Shown here piece by piece: positions 1 through 12,712 of a stretch of 64,000 bases of DNA. The translations under genes and the position numbers were made by a program. The notes below the pieces were generated by a model that was not told the DNA's origin, made no database searches, and saw only the letters and a list, made by a program, of their open reading frames with translations. Position 1 is the first letter of the stretch. The number at the start of each line of letters is the position of its first letter. This DNA comes from Otis tarda (lineage: Eukaryota > Chordata > Aves > Otidiformes > Otididae), in the NCBI GenBank assembly GCA_026413225.1, contig CM048552.1:133251053-133315052 (forward strand), in the 5' to 3' direction.

Positions 1-2026
1 CCTGCATCCCTCACAACCCCACATTCGGTGTCTGTCCAGGACCGGCTGTGTCCTTCACCACAGGGGAGTCATTGGTTTGACTAGGGTAAAGATAAGAGTG
101 GAAGCCTGAAGCATCTACTAACTATAAAACTAACAAAGCGCCCTGGCAGCGTTTCAGAAGCAATATATTTAGGTGTTAGGTAAAATACTTCATCAAAACC
201 GCACAAACTTCACATGGGGGAAAAAAAAAACCCAGTTACTGTCATGAGAAGCTCATGTGGTGACGGTACCAGTGCCAGGTAAAACGCAGATAGAAGGACC
301 TGCTCCCTGCCTGGGGGAGTCTGTGATCTAAGTATTTCACCGCTGTCTGCCAAAGTAATATGCAAAGGTATGGTAAGAAAGATGTAAGCAAATGCTTCCA
401 ATTTGTATATCTGAAATATTATTACAAAGTGCTGACTCCTCTCATCCAGGGCCTCTCAGCTGCGTAATTCTATGTAGAAAAAGGGTTAAGGAGTGTCTTC
501 AGGGCCAGGAAAATACTTTACTTACAGATCAACTGCAGATTTCACATCTAAAGCATGCTTGTTCGAAAAAATTAAAAATCTGCAGGCAAGGTTAGCAGCG
601 CCGGTGGAGCAAACAAGCCACAGGCGAGTGTAGAAGGCATGCACGCAGGAGGAAACCAGTAAGAGGATGAGGGGGCTTGAGCATGATGGGGTGAAAGAGA
701 GGGAGCCATTCAAGGTAGATGGCAACATGGCTGCAGAGAGGGAGATGAAAGAAGCACTGCTGTGGAAGAACAGGGGTATGTTTTAGGGAGACAGGTAAGT
801 TCTGGGTGGAAGATGGGAGCCTGGCCAAAGCTTCTACCCCAGATGGTTTAGGACATGAGAGCAGAAGGAGTCAAAGGCGATTAAGGGCTTTTGGTATGAG
901 GGTCACACTGGTGGAGAAGCAGGATGGTGAAGTACTGCCCAGTGTTTCCAAAACAGGTACCTTTGTGTAGGCCTCACTGGAAAACTACCTCCAGCGTTCC
1001 ACACTGAGCTGCAGGAACCTTGGCCTCTCTTCAGCCACCATCTGAGCTTCAGTTTACAATGTCGACATTTGAGCAGCTGTACTTGGATTGTAAGGTGATA
1101 GGAGATCATTGCTGTACGCTCTCCATTGCTGTAGTCCTTGCAATGCTAGCAAAAACACCAGAGCTTTTCCTTTTCTCCAGGGAACCCTTGACGTTAACTT
1201 CCGTGCCTTGCAATAGCTCTGCAGTCAGAAGGTCTCCTGGGTTATGGGGATCAGACCTACAAATCTTCCGCCTCCTGCCCTCCTGGCAGCAACCTGCCGG
1301 GAAAAGCCATGTCTTAACAGGTCTTCCACCAAAGACTTATCCATCACTAGCACCCATGACAGACGTGAACCATGCAGATGGGCAGTGGAGAGCAGTGCTG
1401 CTGGGACTTTTGGATAATGATCACCACAGGTTGGTGGTGGAGGAAGAAACCTCTGCATTCCAGTGTGGAGATGTGTCGGAATCACATCCAGCAGCCCAGA
1501 TCTCAAGTCAAGGAAAGAAAGAGAGAAACTTGTAGCAGCTTTGTTCAACAAGAGGCTCTTAAATTAAGAATTTAAAAGGGTCTCAGGACTGTATTAGCAA
1601 TGGAAAGGTGCAACTTCATAATCAGATCTGGAAAGACTACACCAAAACAGAAGCTGGTCTTTTATAGAGGGATCTCCTAACTCCCGTGTCAATCCACATG
1701 TGCAGTTACATAGTTCAAAGGAGGAGAATAAACACAGGCACCTTTGGAGAGGAACAAAATGGCACCACCACCATGAAAAACCTTTCCTGTGAGTGACTTG
1801 GTCTTTTCCCGCTCCTGGCCCTGCTCCCCAAGGAAGAAAGTACAGAGCAGCTCCGCTGGAGCAACCAGACTATATCAGCGCTTTCTCTTCCATGGCTGAA
1901 TTCAGGTCACGCCTCCACGATCATTAATCCCAGCTCTTCACTCTCAGTACACATTTGATCTGGATCAGCCCAGGGCACATAATCACATTTAAGATGAATT
2001 AGCTAGAACACATGATATGGAGTTTA
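1..2026. other. unique non-coding sequence
   Basis: No gene or transposon is recognised here. The stretch at about 590-900 is purine-rich, with many GAGG and GGAG words. An open frame of 171 codons on the plus strand (1020-1535) begins at a TTG rather than an ATG, shows no recognisable motif, and is within the length expected by chance. A plus-strand splice-donor-like site, ACAG followed by GTAAGT, lies near 783-794, but the open segment before it is purine-rich and unconvincing. Confidence 0.6.
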
Positions 2027-2286
2027 CGCTGGCCTCGCGCCAGCTGTGGGAGTACAAACGACACTCGATCCCTCATAAAGCCTGCCAGTACAAAGTTACT
2101 CCGGTGCTGTTTTTGGAACGAATGTGAACTGGCAGAGCCACATCGGTCCCCTGGAACCAACCCTGCACACAGACCAGTTGCTGCATTTCTGATGCAGTTA
2201 CTCTTAGTCGGAGGCAGACGGACCAAGTCGGACTGAATTACGAAGTCGGGGTAACCAGACTTACTCTCAGACAAATCACAGTTCGG
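2027..2286. promoter_or_regulatory. CpG-dense patch
   Basis: About 14 CpG dinucleotides fall within 260 bases, whereas the flanking kilobases are CpG-poor, as is usual for methylated vertebrate DNA. Both strands are open across most of the patch: a 91-codon frame on the minus strand (1999-2274) and a 74-codon frame on the plus strand (2012-2236). Kept CpGs suggest either an unmethylated regulatory element, a small island, or a former exon. No TATA box or recognised protein motif supports any one of these. The functional label is inference; only the CpG density is seen directly. Confidence 0.35.
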
Positions 2287-5200
2287 ATCTTACAGCAGAG
2301 CTGGCCCATAAGTTAGGAAGATCTAAATTCGCCTAGACTGGGTGTAAACAAACACATGGAGCCTTCTCAGCTTTGTCTCCTTCCTTGCCAGGTCTGCTCA
2401 GAGTACATCCCGTGGTTCTCCAGTACTGGAGCAAGCAAAGCCACACTCTAACTCCTCCATCTGCATTTTGGAAACAAATTGTCTTACCCTTTTTGGGTGC
2501 ATAAAGGAAAAATATAAGATCATCTCTTGACACACAGGTGATTTAACCTGTGACTTTACTGTTGGGTTTCTGCACCATCAAAGTAAATACAGGAGGAGGA
2601 GGGGGAATGAGAGACCTCCTGTCCACTGCTTACTATTTTATTGCACCAAAACAGTCACTGTCAGCTGCTATCTCTGCTTGAAAACACGTTCCCAACACAT
2701 CTGCTGTGCATGCTAGTGATAGCCATTTTAAAATATCATATATGGTATTGCTTTAATTGAGCTCAAGTGTAGAAAACTGGTGTAGTTTTTAGCTCAAGTG
2801 TAGAAAACTGGCGAGTGTTCAAAGTGGAGCACATACATAGACAGACGACAAAATGCACTGTTTTCCTGCTAATGTCTGGGTGACAATATCTACACATGCC
2901 ATTCCAGCATGAGCTTGTAACCAAATATTTTCATATTAGGATTAAAAATAGAAGAAGTTTTTTGAAACAACCATCGCACAAGTTATCTTTTACTGGGTGC
3001 AATTAAATGGTACTCAAACTTCTTGGATCGGATCCCTTACAGATAATTAGGAGGAAAAACATAAAGTTCTAGAAAATAAAAGCTGTAGGTGCCTCACATG
3101 GGGATGCTCACAGAAGTGAGACAGTTTGAGCAGGGCACTGAACAGCAATTCTGCCCTTCTCCTTGTGGCAATGAAAGGAACAAAGGGAAAAGAAAGGCAC
3201 AGAAACAACCCGGCTCATCTCTTGGCCTCCTGCTTCGCCTTGTTCTTTGCTTTAGTTTCCTTTGCCCTACTAGGATAAATCGTTTCTATCCTCCATCTTG
3301 AATTACATAATTCTTTTATTTCTAAGGTGTGATAACTTTTCATTAGTCCTGCCAGTTGTAAAAGAAAGCTTTCAAGGACCTCAGTGAAACATCTTCTCTC
3401 CTAGCCTAGCTGATTCATGAGATAATCTGATCTTAATACATACAGTCCTAAGCCTGTAGCGCTTAAGTTTTAGATCAGCATAATATTCATTCCTTGCTGT
3501 GACCCAGTGGAGGCTGCAAGAGACAGCGGAGGGGAAAAAAGAGAAGTATTTTTATAGCAGGTTATTTTTATTAGGAAATAGTGTGTTGTATAAAAACAGC
3601 CTTATTGAATTGAGGTGTTCAAAGCAATTCCTGCAGAGTAAGATTATAGCGAGCAGAGTGCAGGTGAGAAGGTCAGAACTGCGAGCTAAATGCAATTTAT
3701 TCCACTGGTGCAGAAACCAAGGAATGTGCTCCAAGGTAATGATAAACACGTGTGATGCAAGTATCTCACATGCATAGATGTACATCCCACCACACAAATC
3801 TTGACCTGTATGCAAAAGCAGTTACGACAACAAACACAGTAAAAAGTACAAACTTTTAGTCTCCTCACAGAATCGTGTGTAATAGATGGCTTTCAGCACA
3901 AGTGACGAGAACAACTACATGGCTAAAATGACTAAACTCATCATATCCTCAAATAAAGCATTTACTGAAAAAAAAAGGAAAGTGTGTAGGAAAAGGGACA
4001 CGTTTGGGTGTGTCCATAGCAAAGCCCAAGACACAAAGGAGAACAGCTTGAAAGTACAACCCAGGTGGTACATTAAGCATCCAAAGGTGAAGCAACAATA
4101 CAAAGCAGTGGAAGTAAACAGGTACGGGGATTAAAGCCAATGCAAAGGGGAAGATAAGCCATCTGCAAGCTGCCCAGGGGAAACAATGTATGAGATCATA
4201 CTGAAATTTTAGCTGTTTGGATGCACGGAAACCAGGTGAACCATTTCTGCAGAAAGAATGATCTCACGGTCACTGAAGACTGCCAGACGCTGTCCAGTTG
4301 CTACCTGCTCCAAGCTCATCTCTGATTAACGCTGCCTGCCACAGATGTGGGCAAGGGAACATGCAACGAGGGAGCTTCATTAAGAGCAGAGTTCACTTGC
4401 AGTGCTTTGAAAACAGGGCACGAGGATGAGGAGAGCAAGAGAGAGAGGACAAAAGCAGTATGTAGGTTAAGTCAGCAAATCATCTAGTGCAGTCTTGTCC
4501 TTAGTGTGAAGACTGTACTGCTCTGTGTGCAAAAACAAACTGTCCACCAGCAACTATATTGACCAGTGGCTTTAACAAAATGTAGTCAGCCAGAAAAAAC
4601 ACATTTATATATATTGACTCTTCGACAGTTACCCAAGATCAAAGCAAATGAAGATGAGGGGGATTGGGAAAGGAGGTTTTTCTCCATTGTTCTGCGGCTC
4701 ATTCGATATATTTTCTGAGTGGCATGTTCTTATCCATACCAAGTTCATGGTTTGTCATCTCAAGTCACGCTTAGCCTTCCTTTTTTTCAGTGTAAGTTAG
4801 ATGTGCAAGTCTTGCCAGCATAGATGGCAAGCCCATCAGCAAAACACTGCACAGAATATGTCCGCACCACTGGGTTTTATCACATTAAAATAGCTGTGAA
4901 CCAAAGAAATCCAAGAGTTATGTTAACAAAATTTTCTACTCATCTATATTTTCCTCTGCTTTAAAAAGAAAGACAAAACAAAAACACTACAGATGCAAAA
5001 ATCAACACTGAAGAAAAAGGCCCAAAGAAACCCAACACATGGCAGGTTTCTTGAAAGTACAATCCCTTTCTCTGAAGAGCATCTGTAGTACTGTATGTCA
5101 TTCGGAAATTGGAATTTCCTGCAATTAATCAATTTAATAAAAATAATTTGACAGCCTTTCTTCAAGAGCTGCACATGGTTTGGTTGCATTTCCATTTCTG

Positions 5201-5931
5201 GATCTTTTGATCAATCAAGGAAGAAAACTGACTGGCTAGACTTGCTCTACTGAAAAGGAAAGATGAACTGGGAAGCTCATTTATTTTTGTTGGAGGAAGA
5301 AGCAAAGACAAACAAACTGACCAACCAGCCAAATCAGGCCACTGGCCAAACCAATTATTTGTGTCTTGCCAGTCATTTCAATCCACATTTGTTCATCTAA
5401 CAAAACTAAGCAGCCCGTTCATCCAGTTAGTTGCCTAACAATGATGAGGCAATCCAAATTCTTCTGGATTGCTTTGAAACAAATTTTGAATATAACTTTA
5501 TATTCTGTTAATTTTTAAAAACAATGAGTTGGATGCTTTCAAGCCTCCACACTTACTAATACCTATTAAATAACAAGAATGAAGCTGACTCGCAAGAGAA
5601 AATGTCTTCTTAGCTGATGGAGACATAAAATTTGGCATTTCTGGCCTGCAGCTGGAGAGGAAAGTTACTTCCTCTACAAATTATGCTTCAGATGTTCCAC
5701 TATTCAAACCAGAACTACACAGTAAGCATAGGTAGGGGAAGACTGAAGAACAGGACAAGATCCTATTGGACACAACTAGAGGGTTTGCACTTGATTTATG
5801 GTCTCATGGTCTCACAGCATGAGAACATACCTCACTAGTGCTGCTGCGATAGTAACGAAACCAGACTGGTATGCAGGTGTGTGGTAATAATATTTGTTGA
5901 GTTTTCTCAGTTGTATATTCATGCTTCTGCC
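2287..5931. other. unique non-coding sequence
   Basis: I see no gene or recognisable transposon apart from the short tandem duplication listed separately. The composition is AT-leaning and stop codons are frequent in all frames. A polypyrimidine stretch lies near 5932 at the right edge, just before the CR1 copy. Confidence 0.6.
2760..2811. repeat. 31-bp tandem duplication, about 1.7 copies
   Basis: The 21-base word beginning AGCTCAAGTGTAG occurs at 2760-2780 and again, identical, at 2791-2811. This gives a period of 31 bases with a partial second unit. Exact identity suggests a recent local slippage or duplication event. Confidence 0.9.
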
Positions 5932-5947
5932 TTTTTTTTTTTTTTTT
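5932..5947. repeat. poly-T tract
   Basis: A run of 16 T residues lies about 25 bases before the 3' end of the minus-strand CR1 copy. CR1 does not end in poly(A), so the tract is more likely part of the target site than of the element. Confidence 0.85.
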
Positions 5948-5972
5948 GGCACATTTCTAAAGCAGATCAGTA

Positions 5973-6812
5973 TATAGAATCATAGAATCATTTAGGTTGG
6001 AAAGTGCCCTTAAGATCATCAAGTCCAACCATCAAACCAATACCACCATGCCTACTAATCCATGTCCCAAAGTGCCACATTTACTCATTTTTTGACTACG
6101 TCCAGGGATGGAGACTCCACCACTTCCCTGGGCAGCCTCTTCAGTGCTTGATCACTCTTTCAGGAAAGAACTTTTTCCTAATATTCAACCTAAACCTCCC
6201 CTGTTGCAACTTGAGGCCATTTCCTCTCGTCCTACTGCTAGTTACTTAGGAGAAGAGACCAATACCCACCTCACTACAACCTCCTTTCAGGTAGCTGTAG
6301 AGAGCAATGAGGTCTCCCCTCCAGCCTCCTTTTCTCCAGACTAAACAATCCCAGTTCCCTCAGCCGCTCCTCACAAGACTTGTTCTCCAGACCCTTTGCC
6401 AGCTTTGTTGCCCTTCTCTGGACATGCTCCAGCAACTCAATGCCCTTCTTGTACTGAGGGGCCCAAAACTGCATGCAGTATTCGAGGTGCGGCCTCACCA
6501 GTGCCGAGTACAGGGATACAATCACTTCCCTACTCCTGCTGGCCACACTGTTCCTGATAAAAGCCAGGATGCTGTTGGCCTTCTTGTCCACCTGGGCACA
6601 CTGCCGGCTCACGTTCAGCCAGCTGTCAACCAGTACCCCCAGGTCCTTTTCTGCTGGGCAGCTTTCCAGCCACTCTTCCCCAAGCCTGTAGTGTTGCATG
6701 GGGTTGTTGTGACCGAAGTGCAGGACCCGGCTCTTGGCCTTGTTAAACCTCATACAGTTGGCCTCGGCCCATCAATCCAGCCTCTCCAAGTCCCTCTGCA
6801 GAGCCTTCCTAC
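5973..6812 (-). mobile_element. CR1 non-LTR retrotransposon, 5'-truncated
   Basis: The element lies on the minus strand. Its 3' end is at 5973, where two copies of the octamer TAGAATCA (ATTCTATG in element sense) are followed by the CR1 terminal block ending in GTCCAACC. Reading into the element gives the 3' untranslated part and then the C-terminal third of ORF2. The 5' end is cut off at about 6812, leaving roughly 840 bases of an element that is several kilobases when full length. Such 5' truncation is normal for CR1. The copy is moderately diverged and carries frameshifts, so it is a dead insertion. It gives strong evidence for an avian source. Confidence 0.97.
6274..6753 (-). pseudogene. 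CR1 ORF2 C-terminal fragment (reverse transcriptase, thumb side)
   Basis: This open segment of about 159 codons encodes the region after the catalytic core of the CR1 reverse transcriptase. Two family landmarks are clear: the block with [10 protein letters not shown] near its start, and [12 protein letters not shown] in the middle, followed by [12 protein letters not shown] and [13 protein letters not shown]. After LEKRR (around 6315-6330) the reading leaves the family frame: the segment that should read as a leucine- and tyrosine-rich helix appears instead as an arginine- and proline-rich tail. This indicates a single-base insertion in a G-rich run. The catalytic motifs and the endonuclease are absent because of the 5' truncation. 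It cannot make an active enzyme. Confidence 0.93.
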
Positions 6813-8689
6813 CCTTGAAAAAAAAGTCTGTAAAGGTTTTATAAGAAAAACACATAAAAGTCTGCAGTTAATTCCCAGAGATTAGGGACCAAAATGTTAA
6901 TGGTTATTTGGGAACCCCCTAGGCGTTTCAGCCGCCCTTTGAGCTTTGAAGAGCCTGACCTGGAGGGTTAGTCCTCCCAAAGACTTAGAAATATCATCAG
7001 CTTTCTGACTGAAGCAGCAGTGAATGGGAACTCAGGGGAAGAGATCAAGTCTTGGTTTATCCAAAGTCAAGTTCATCCTACAGCACCAATGACTCAAACA
7101 CTTATGTACCCACTTATCTTTAAATACTATGAACAGCACCTAGTCGTCCAGGGAAATCAACAGCAAAACTCCATACAAAAAACCTGTATACATGAAGTTA
7201 TCCATGTGCTTTTGCTCTTGTGTGGACAAAGATTAAATCATATCATACTGATCCACAGACCAAAAACAAAGGGTCTGCTGTTTGGCCTTGATTTAACAAA
7301 TTCCCTTATCCAGAGAAGATCTCCTGTACTTGATGGCAGTATATGCACTCTGCTGATCTGAGACCTCAAAAATATCCCTTAATTATCACAACATTAAGAG
7401 TATGGATGTTAATTAAAAAGCAAATGAGGACACTCCATAAAGGTAATTCCAGTTGATCTGACCTGTAAAAGCATGCAATGCTATTGCTCTGGGTATTTTT
7501 AAAAAAGGGAAAAGCAGATCAGTTAAATATTATCATGGTCTCTTCAAGAATATAGCATTTAGCACAGAAACATAGGAGTATGCTTTTGTTTCTAATGGAG
7601 CTCAAATGAGACCATTTTAATCTAATATCTAAAGAATAGTAATGAATTTGGGAATCAGTGAAGAATGGCATTTGTCTTTACTTACATGTTTTATAATACA
7701 TATTTTCAATATTTTCTATTACGATATGAGATAATCTATCTGTCACTTTACTATTTCATTTCTATTCTCTGTTTCTGTAGAGCCACAAGGAAGAAGAAGG
7801 CTCCCCCACACCTACTCACACTAATTATCCTTCTTGGTGCTGATGTCTCACTCACAGCGATAAGCTGTGAAATGTGAATCTTTGACTCACTGGAAGAGGG
7901 GAATGGAGGCCCAGGAAGCTGGTTTTCGGTTCAGTTCCTCCATCCAGGCCACCAGCCTAAAACTCAACCAGTGTGAAAAATACCTTGCATGGATCATTAG
8001 CACATAAGAAGAGAGGAGTAAGAAATGTCATCGCTTTCTGGAGTAGAAAAAAAAAGATCTCCTATGTGTCACACAGAAGAGTGAAAACTTACCACATACA
8101 GGACAATTTACCTTCTTCATCAAGAAGAAATACAGTCTCTGCACTGCAGGTTGTTTCTCCAAGGCCAAAAAAAAAGGTATCAACACTGTTCCTACCGTCA
8201 TAACTACCACAATTCAAAGAAATGAGCCATTCACCAACACATCTGTTTGAAGAAAACCCAAGGCACTGCATCTTGGTGCAGGAGGTCTGAGCCATTTCTT
8301 CAAGCTTTCTCCCCTTTAATAAGCAAGGGCAGCTACAACATTGTTCCATTTTGAGTACATCAGTTTTGGCCTTTGCTTTTCTGGCCAAGTATCAATGTAT
8401 CCTCTCAGTTATAAAAACTTGACATGCCTCTGAGGTACCAACTGGTTTGGAAAGGTAAACATGATCTAAGCGCCCATTAACGGTGAGCTGCCGTTAATGA
8501 GACTGAGCAAGAATGGTGATAAAAAAGGGAGTAAGGAAGATACTATACTAAAGTACCTTGAGTCTGACAGAAATTTTTAAGGCTAAAAGTGGCATTCTGG
8601 CTTCTTTCTCCCACCCTCAAAAGACGTTAAGAGCCAAATCAGGAAATTATACAGCAGTAGGATTAACACTTGGCACAGAAAACCTTTAA
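6813..8689. other. unique non-coding sequence
   Basis: No gene is recognised. A frame of 113 codons at 7020-7361 has no motif and is chance-level. One perfect small hairpin (8475-8499) is listed separately. Confidence 0.6.
8475..8499. repeat. perfect 9-bp hairpin
   Basis: The arms CATTAACGG (8475-8483) and CCGTTAATG (8491-8499) are exact reverse complements around a 7-base loop. No U-tract or protein-binding context is evident. Confidence 0.85.
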
Positions 8690-10045
8690 GGGAGGTGACA
8701 CCTGGAAAGACAATTTGGTTAAGGACAGACAGCGTACATTTAGACATGGGAGATCGTACTTAACTAACCTGCTGGATACCTTTGAAGATAGCGCTGCCAT
8801 GGCAGATAAGAAAAACATGACAGATGCTGTATAGCACACCCAGGTCAGAGTTTTCAAACAAAGTTTTGACAAGGTCCAGCGTCAGAGATGACTAACAGAA
8901 ACAAACAGAAAGCTATGGATTGCAAAGTAAAAGGACGGAACAGTGGCTGCGGAACAAGAGAGAAAATCAGATATTGGGTGGGAGCTTTACATTGGGAAAA
9001 GGGTACTGAGTGGAGGGGTCAGATTTACAAGGGTTATCCCATCCCGCTTGCCCCAAACACTGTTTCCAGGTCAGCATCTTCCAGACCAAAACATCCTCAC
9101 GACCTACACTACCTTTGATTAGGGCTCTTACATTACGACAGTGATGAACTGCCTTTAGAGTTGCTTTTAGTTCATGGTACTGAGCTTGTACTTGTACACT
9201 GATATCAACACAGAAACACTGAAAAGAGTATCTTCAGATGATGTTCCAGCTCTCATGTTAGGAAATAAATCTAGGCTGAGCACAGTCAATGTAGAAGAAT
9301 TTGGTTCACTCAGCAAATGTAGTTCAACACAAAAAGCACAAAATAAATTAATCCCTGAGAAAGGAATCAGGCAAAGCTGTATATGCTAAGTACCGTAACG
9401 ACAGGACACTTTGTAGAGGTAAAGGATTTTAAGGATTGTAGTGGAAAAATCATAATTAAAGCCATTATATATGGCAGAACATCAGAGAAAAGGAAAAAAA
9501 AACCCAAGAAAAATGGGATACAAACTTGTATTAGAGATACAGCAATAGCAACTAGAAATCAATGGCATGTTCTGGAGATGGAGGCTCAACAGATGCTCTG
9601 TATTAGTCACTATATCACAGCCAGAACATTATTGCCTCAGAGGGTGCAAGAGCAGGGCAACAAAAAGTGAAACCAGATCTTGGCTCTTACCAGGCCCTAA
9701 ATTATTAGGTGGGTGAAGTGAGGGCATGTTATGTTTATTCTCATTGGAAAAGAGAATACTTTGATGTGAACTAGTAGAAGATTTTCAAAATAATGAAAAG
9801 GGGTGATCAAGGTAATCTCCACCAAGCCAGGGTGGAGGAGCAGGGGGAAGGAAAGATGTCAAAACAGGCCGCAAACATTTCAAATAAAACAACTGTGTGT
9901 AAACAGGGAACTCGTCAGGCAGAACTGCTTCAGCTGAAGGGCAGTAAACATGTGGAACAAGTTATCAGGAGAGACAGCCGAAACAAAGGCTGTACGTGAG
10001 CTCAACAGACACCTGGACTTGTTTCAAGATAAGAGAGGGATTCGG
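8690..10045 (+). mobile_element. ancient CR1/L3-type LINE remnants (chain of fragments)
   Basis: Several short stretches in the same orientation and order match what is expected of an old CR1/L3 clade LINE. At about 8755-8885 there is a leucine-rich block followed by FKQSFDKV (about 8860-8880), a decayed form of the reverse-transcriptase motif A with its FxKxFD core. At 9640-9760, text resembling the ORF2 C-terminal region can be followed, including GAGCAGGGCAACAAAAAG. At 9890-10010 a passage with CATGTGGAACAAGTTATCAG matches the class of sequence near the ORF2 end. Frameshifts and stops are everywhere and the joins are uncertain, so this may be one element or several. Boundaries are approximate. 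Family assignment is from memory of this LINE class, not from an alignment. Confidence 0.62.
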
Positions 10046-12270
10046 GGATTTTTGTGAAAACCAGACTGCTGGGATTAAGATGCCCTGTAAAACAGCAGGT
10101 ACACCCAGCCAAGCCAGGGTGCCTACAGTTGTGTGTATTGTCACACACCGTAAAGCAAAATTCCCTGTGTTGCTGCCACACCTTTACCCCACAGCCATGG
10201 TTAAGAGAAAGATCTCCACATACAAACTTTCCCTCCTGCACCTTCTTTTGGCCAAACCACTTAAATGGAGAAGAGCCCTTTTCCCAAATACCTCAAGGCT
10301 ACAAATAGCTCAAGGCTGTAACAACGGCAGAAGCGAGCTGCAGGAGTGTCACCAAGTCCCACCGGCAATGACCTGCTCAAGCACAGGCTAGGCCTACCAC
10401 ATTTGCTGCATGGGCGCCTGAAACACCAGCTGAGGTGCTGGAGGAAAGGAGCGACCAGAAACAAACCTGTGCTCACTTTTTACGGGGAATATCCCAGGTC
10501 TTCAGCCTTCCAAGCCCTGAAATGGTCAGAAGCTTTAAGAGGCAGGTTTCCTAAAACCCCAAAGTTTCCACAGCCCCAGCCAAAGCCTCCTAATGGCGTG
10601 GGGCACGTAGGACTCCCCACTGCTGAGGATCCATTGCAGGGACCCTAACAGCAGTCTGTTCACCTGTCTTCTTTATTGCAGTTCAATTTAAAATATGGAA
10701 GAAAAAAATGGCTGGGCATGTGCACTCTAGAAAGATACGCGTTCCCCACTCCCATCCCAAGGCCAGGACCTGATCAACTCCGTGCTGGGCATCAGCCCAG
10801 AGTAACTGCCATGCAATACCAACAGCTACGTGATGCAGTTTGGACTGGAATCATGTCAAAGTAAGCAGGTTAATTAAAAGTGAATAAAGAAGGATCTTAA
10901 CTCCTCCTGTTTAAATTCCATCCTTATTTCAGAATGGCCACTTCAGAATTAGCTTCAATTTTGTTAAGAGGAAAAAAAAATTGGTGCTCCCTGTTTTCGA
11001 AATTTGCACCCACTAGTTTAGCTTCAAGCTATTTCTCGTGGATGAGATACAGCGTGCAGAAATTAGGTGACTGTTTTGGAAATGCTCGCATGTTTCTAAC
11101 AGGGAATTCACCACCATGGAAATATTTTTCACCATTTTATTTTATATTTGCTGTTAGTTATAGAAACATGCAACCCTGAGATGAAAACGGGTTTTCTCTT
11201 CTGATATTTCTTCTTCTATTATCTGAGACCCTGATTTCTTACTCAGGCAACAATGATTGGTTCCTAGTGTTTATTTCATTTTAACGTGTTATTTAAAAAA
11301 GGAAATGTCAGAGCTGTTCAGAAAAGCACAAATAGCAACATGAGTATAATAACAGCATACAAGAGGAAGACTAAAGTAGATGAAGAAACTGTCCTGTCAA
11401 ACATAAGCATCCTGTCCTAGCTACAAAGATAATAAAAGAGATGGGATTTAGAAGAAGTCACAAGGTAAAAAGTAAGTATTTTTTTAGAAACATGTTACTG
11501 TTCCTTCAGCCACAGCTTAGTCAGTGATGCTACCTTCAAATATCCCATATCTCAGATGGGTGCGTTTATCTCTTTCAGCAAGTGCTGAATCCAAACAACC
11601 ACTTGTTCGAAAGCCCAGTCAGTATTCTCTTTCCCCCTGCAAACCAGAGCTGTATTTCCCACCCAGCTCCCCAGAAAAGGCCTTTAACTGGCCCCAGTCA
11701 TCAGGCCATCACTGACAGGGATAACAAATGGAGACCTCTGGGGAAAGGTAATATTATTAGGCAGGGTGTGAAAACAGTTAACCCTATTTGTGGTAATGAC
11801 AGACCACATTCCCTGCAGGTGTAAATGGAGTTTTGACCATTTACAGGAAGAGAGAATTTGGCTTTTGGAGCATGCTGTCAGCCCTGCCAGCCTCCTCCAC
11901 CTATGCTCCAGCACATACTACAGAAACCTTGAAGAAGACCATCTTTATTTAGAACTGTAGGCAAGTCTCTTCCAAATCCATCCATTCCTTTCTTAGAAAG
12001 TTCACATCTAGGTGATATTACCAAGATGGCCAGAATAAATATTTATGACTCTGGGTGCATACAGAAGACAACTGGCATTACTCAGGCCAAGAGGCAATCA
12101 CTAAGGGAAATGAATGATGAGCTATGTCACACACTCTTTTGCTCACACGTGTTTCTCTGGAGTAAGCAATTTCTAGTAAAAATGGGGTTTTTTTGCATTT
12201 GTTCCTTGTTTGCGACAAATTTTCTTCAGGTGTGAGATTTATTTAGGTTATGTCTTTTGACTGCAAGGAC

Positions 12271-12335
12271 TGGGAGATTAATTACAGTTTTCCTGTTCCA
12301 ATTAGCCACTGATAAATTATCTTGATAATCATGAA
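12271..12335. promoter_or_regulatory. possible homeodomain/GATA-type site cluster
   Basis: Within 65 bases there are GATTAATTAC, CCAATTAGCC, TGATAAATTATC and TTGATAATCATG. These words contain repeated TAAT cores and GATA or TATC cores. Such clusters are common in vertebrate developmental enhancers, but they also occur by chance in AT-rich DNA. No other evidence for function is visible. Confidence 0.2.
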
Positions 12336-12712
12336 GGCTATGCTGCACTTTGCACAACTAGGCGTAGCTTGTGAAACACTCCTTCTGCCTTTCTAGAAGT
12401 CATTCTGGAAGACAAACAGGAAACCTATCTCCAGTTTAAGCCACTGAGCAAAATCAAAGGCATATAACTGACAGATGGACTGACAGAAACATTGTAAAAC
12501 AAGATGAGAAGGATTACGTCTAAAACTTCATAGGTGGGTCACCATCAATTATGCCCCAGGCTACTCTTAACAATCTCCTGCAAACCAGAAACAGTTTGAT
12601 AAATACTGCTGTGAGACAGGTGCCTGAGCTGCAATCTCAAATAATCAGATAATGTCCTCACCACAATTTCCATCAGTGACAGCTGCTTGTTTCCAAATAT
12701 GTAAAAGTAAAA

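Noticed and set aside
1020..1535. Plus-strand open frame of 171 codons
   Set aside because: It starts at TTG, has no known motif, and this length is expected once or twice by chance in six frames of 64 kb.
11600..11620. GTTCGA words that recall the tRNA B box
   Set aside because: No A box at the right distance and no cloverleaf can be drawn.
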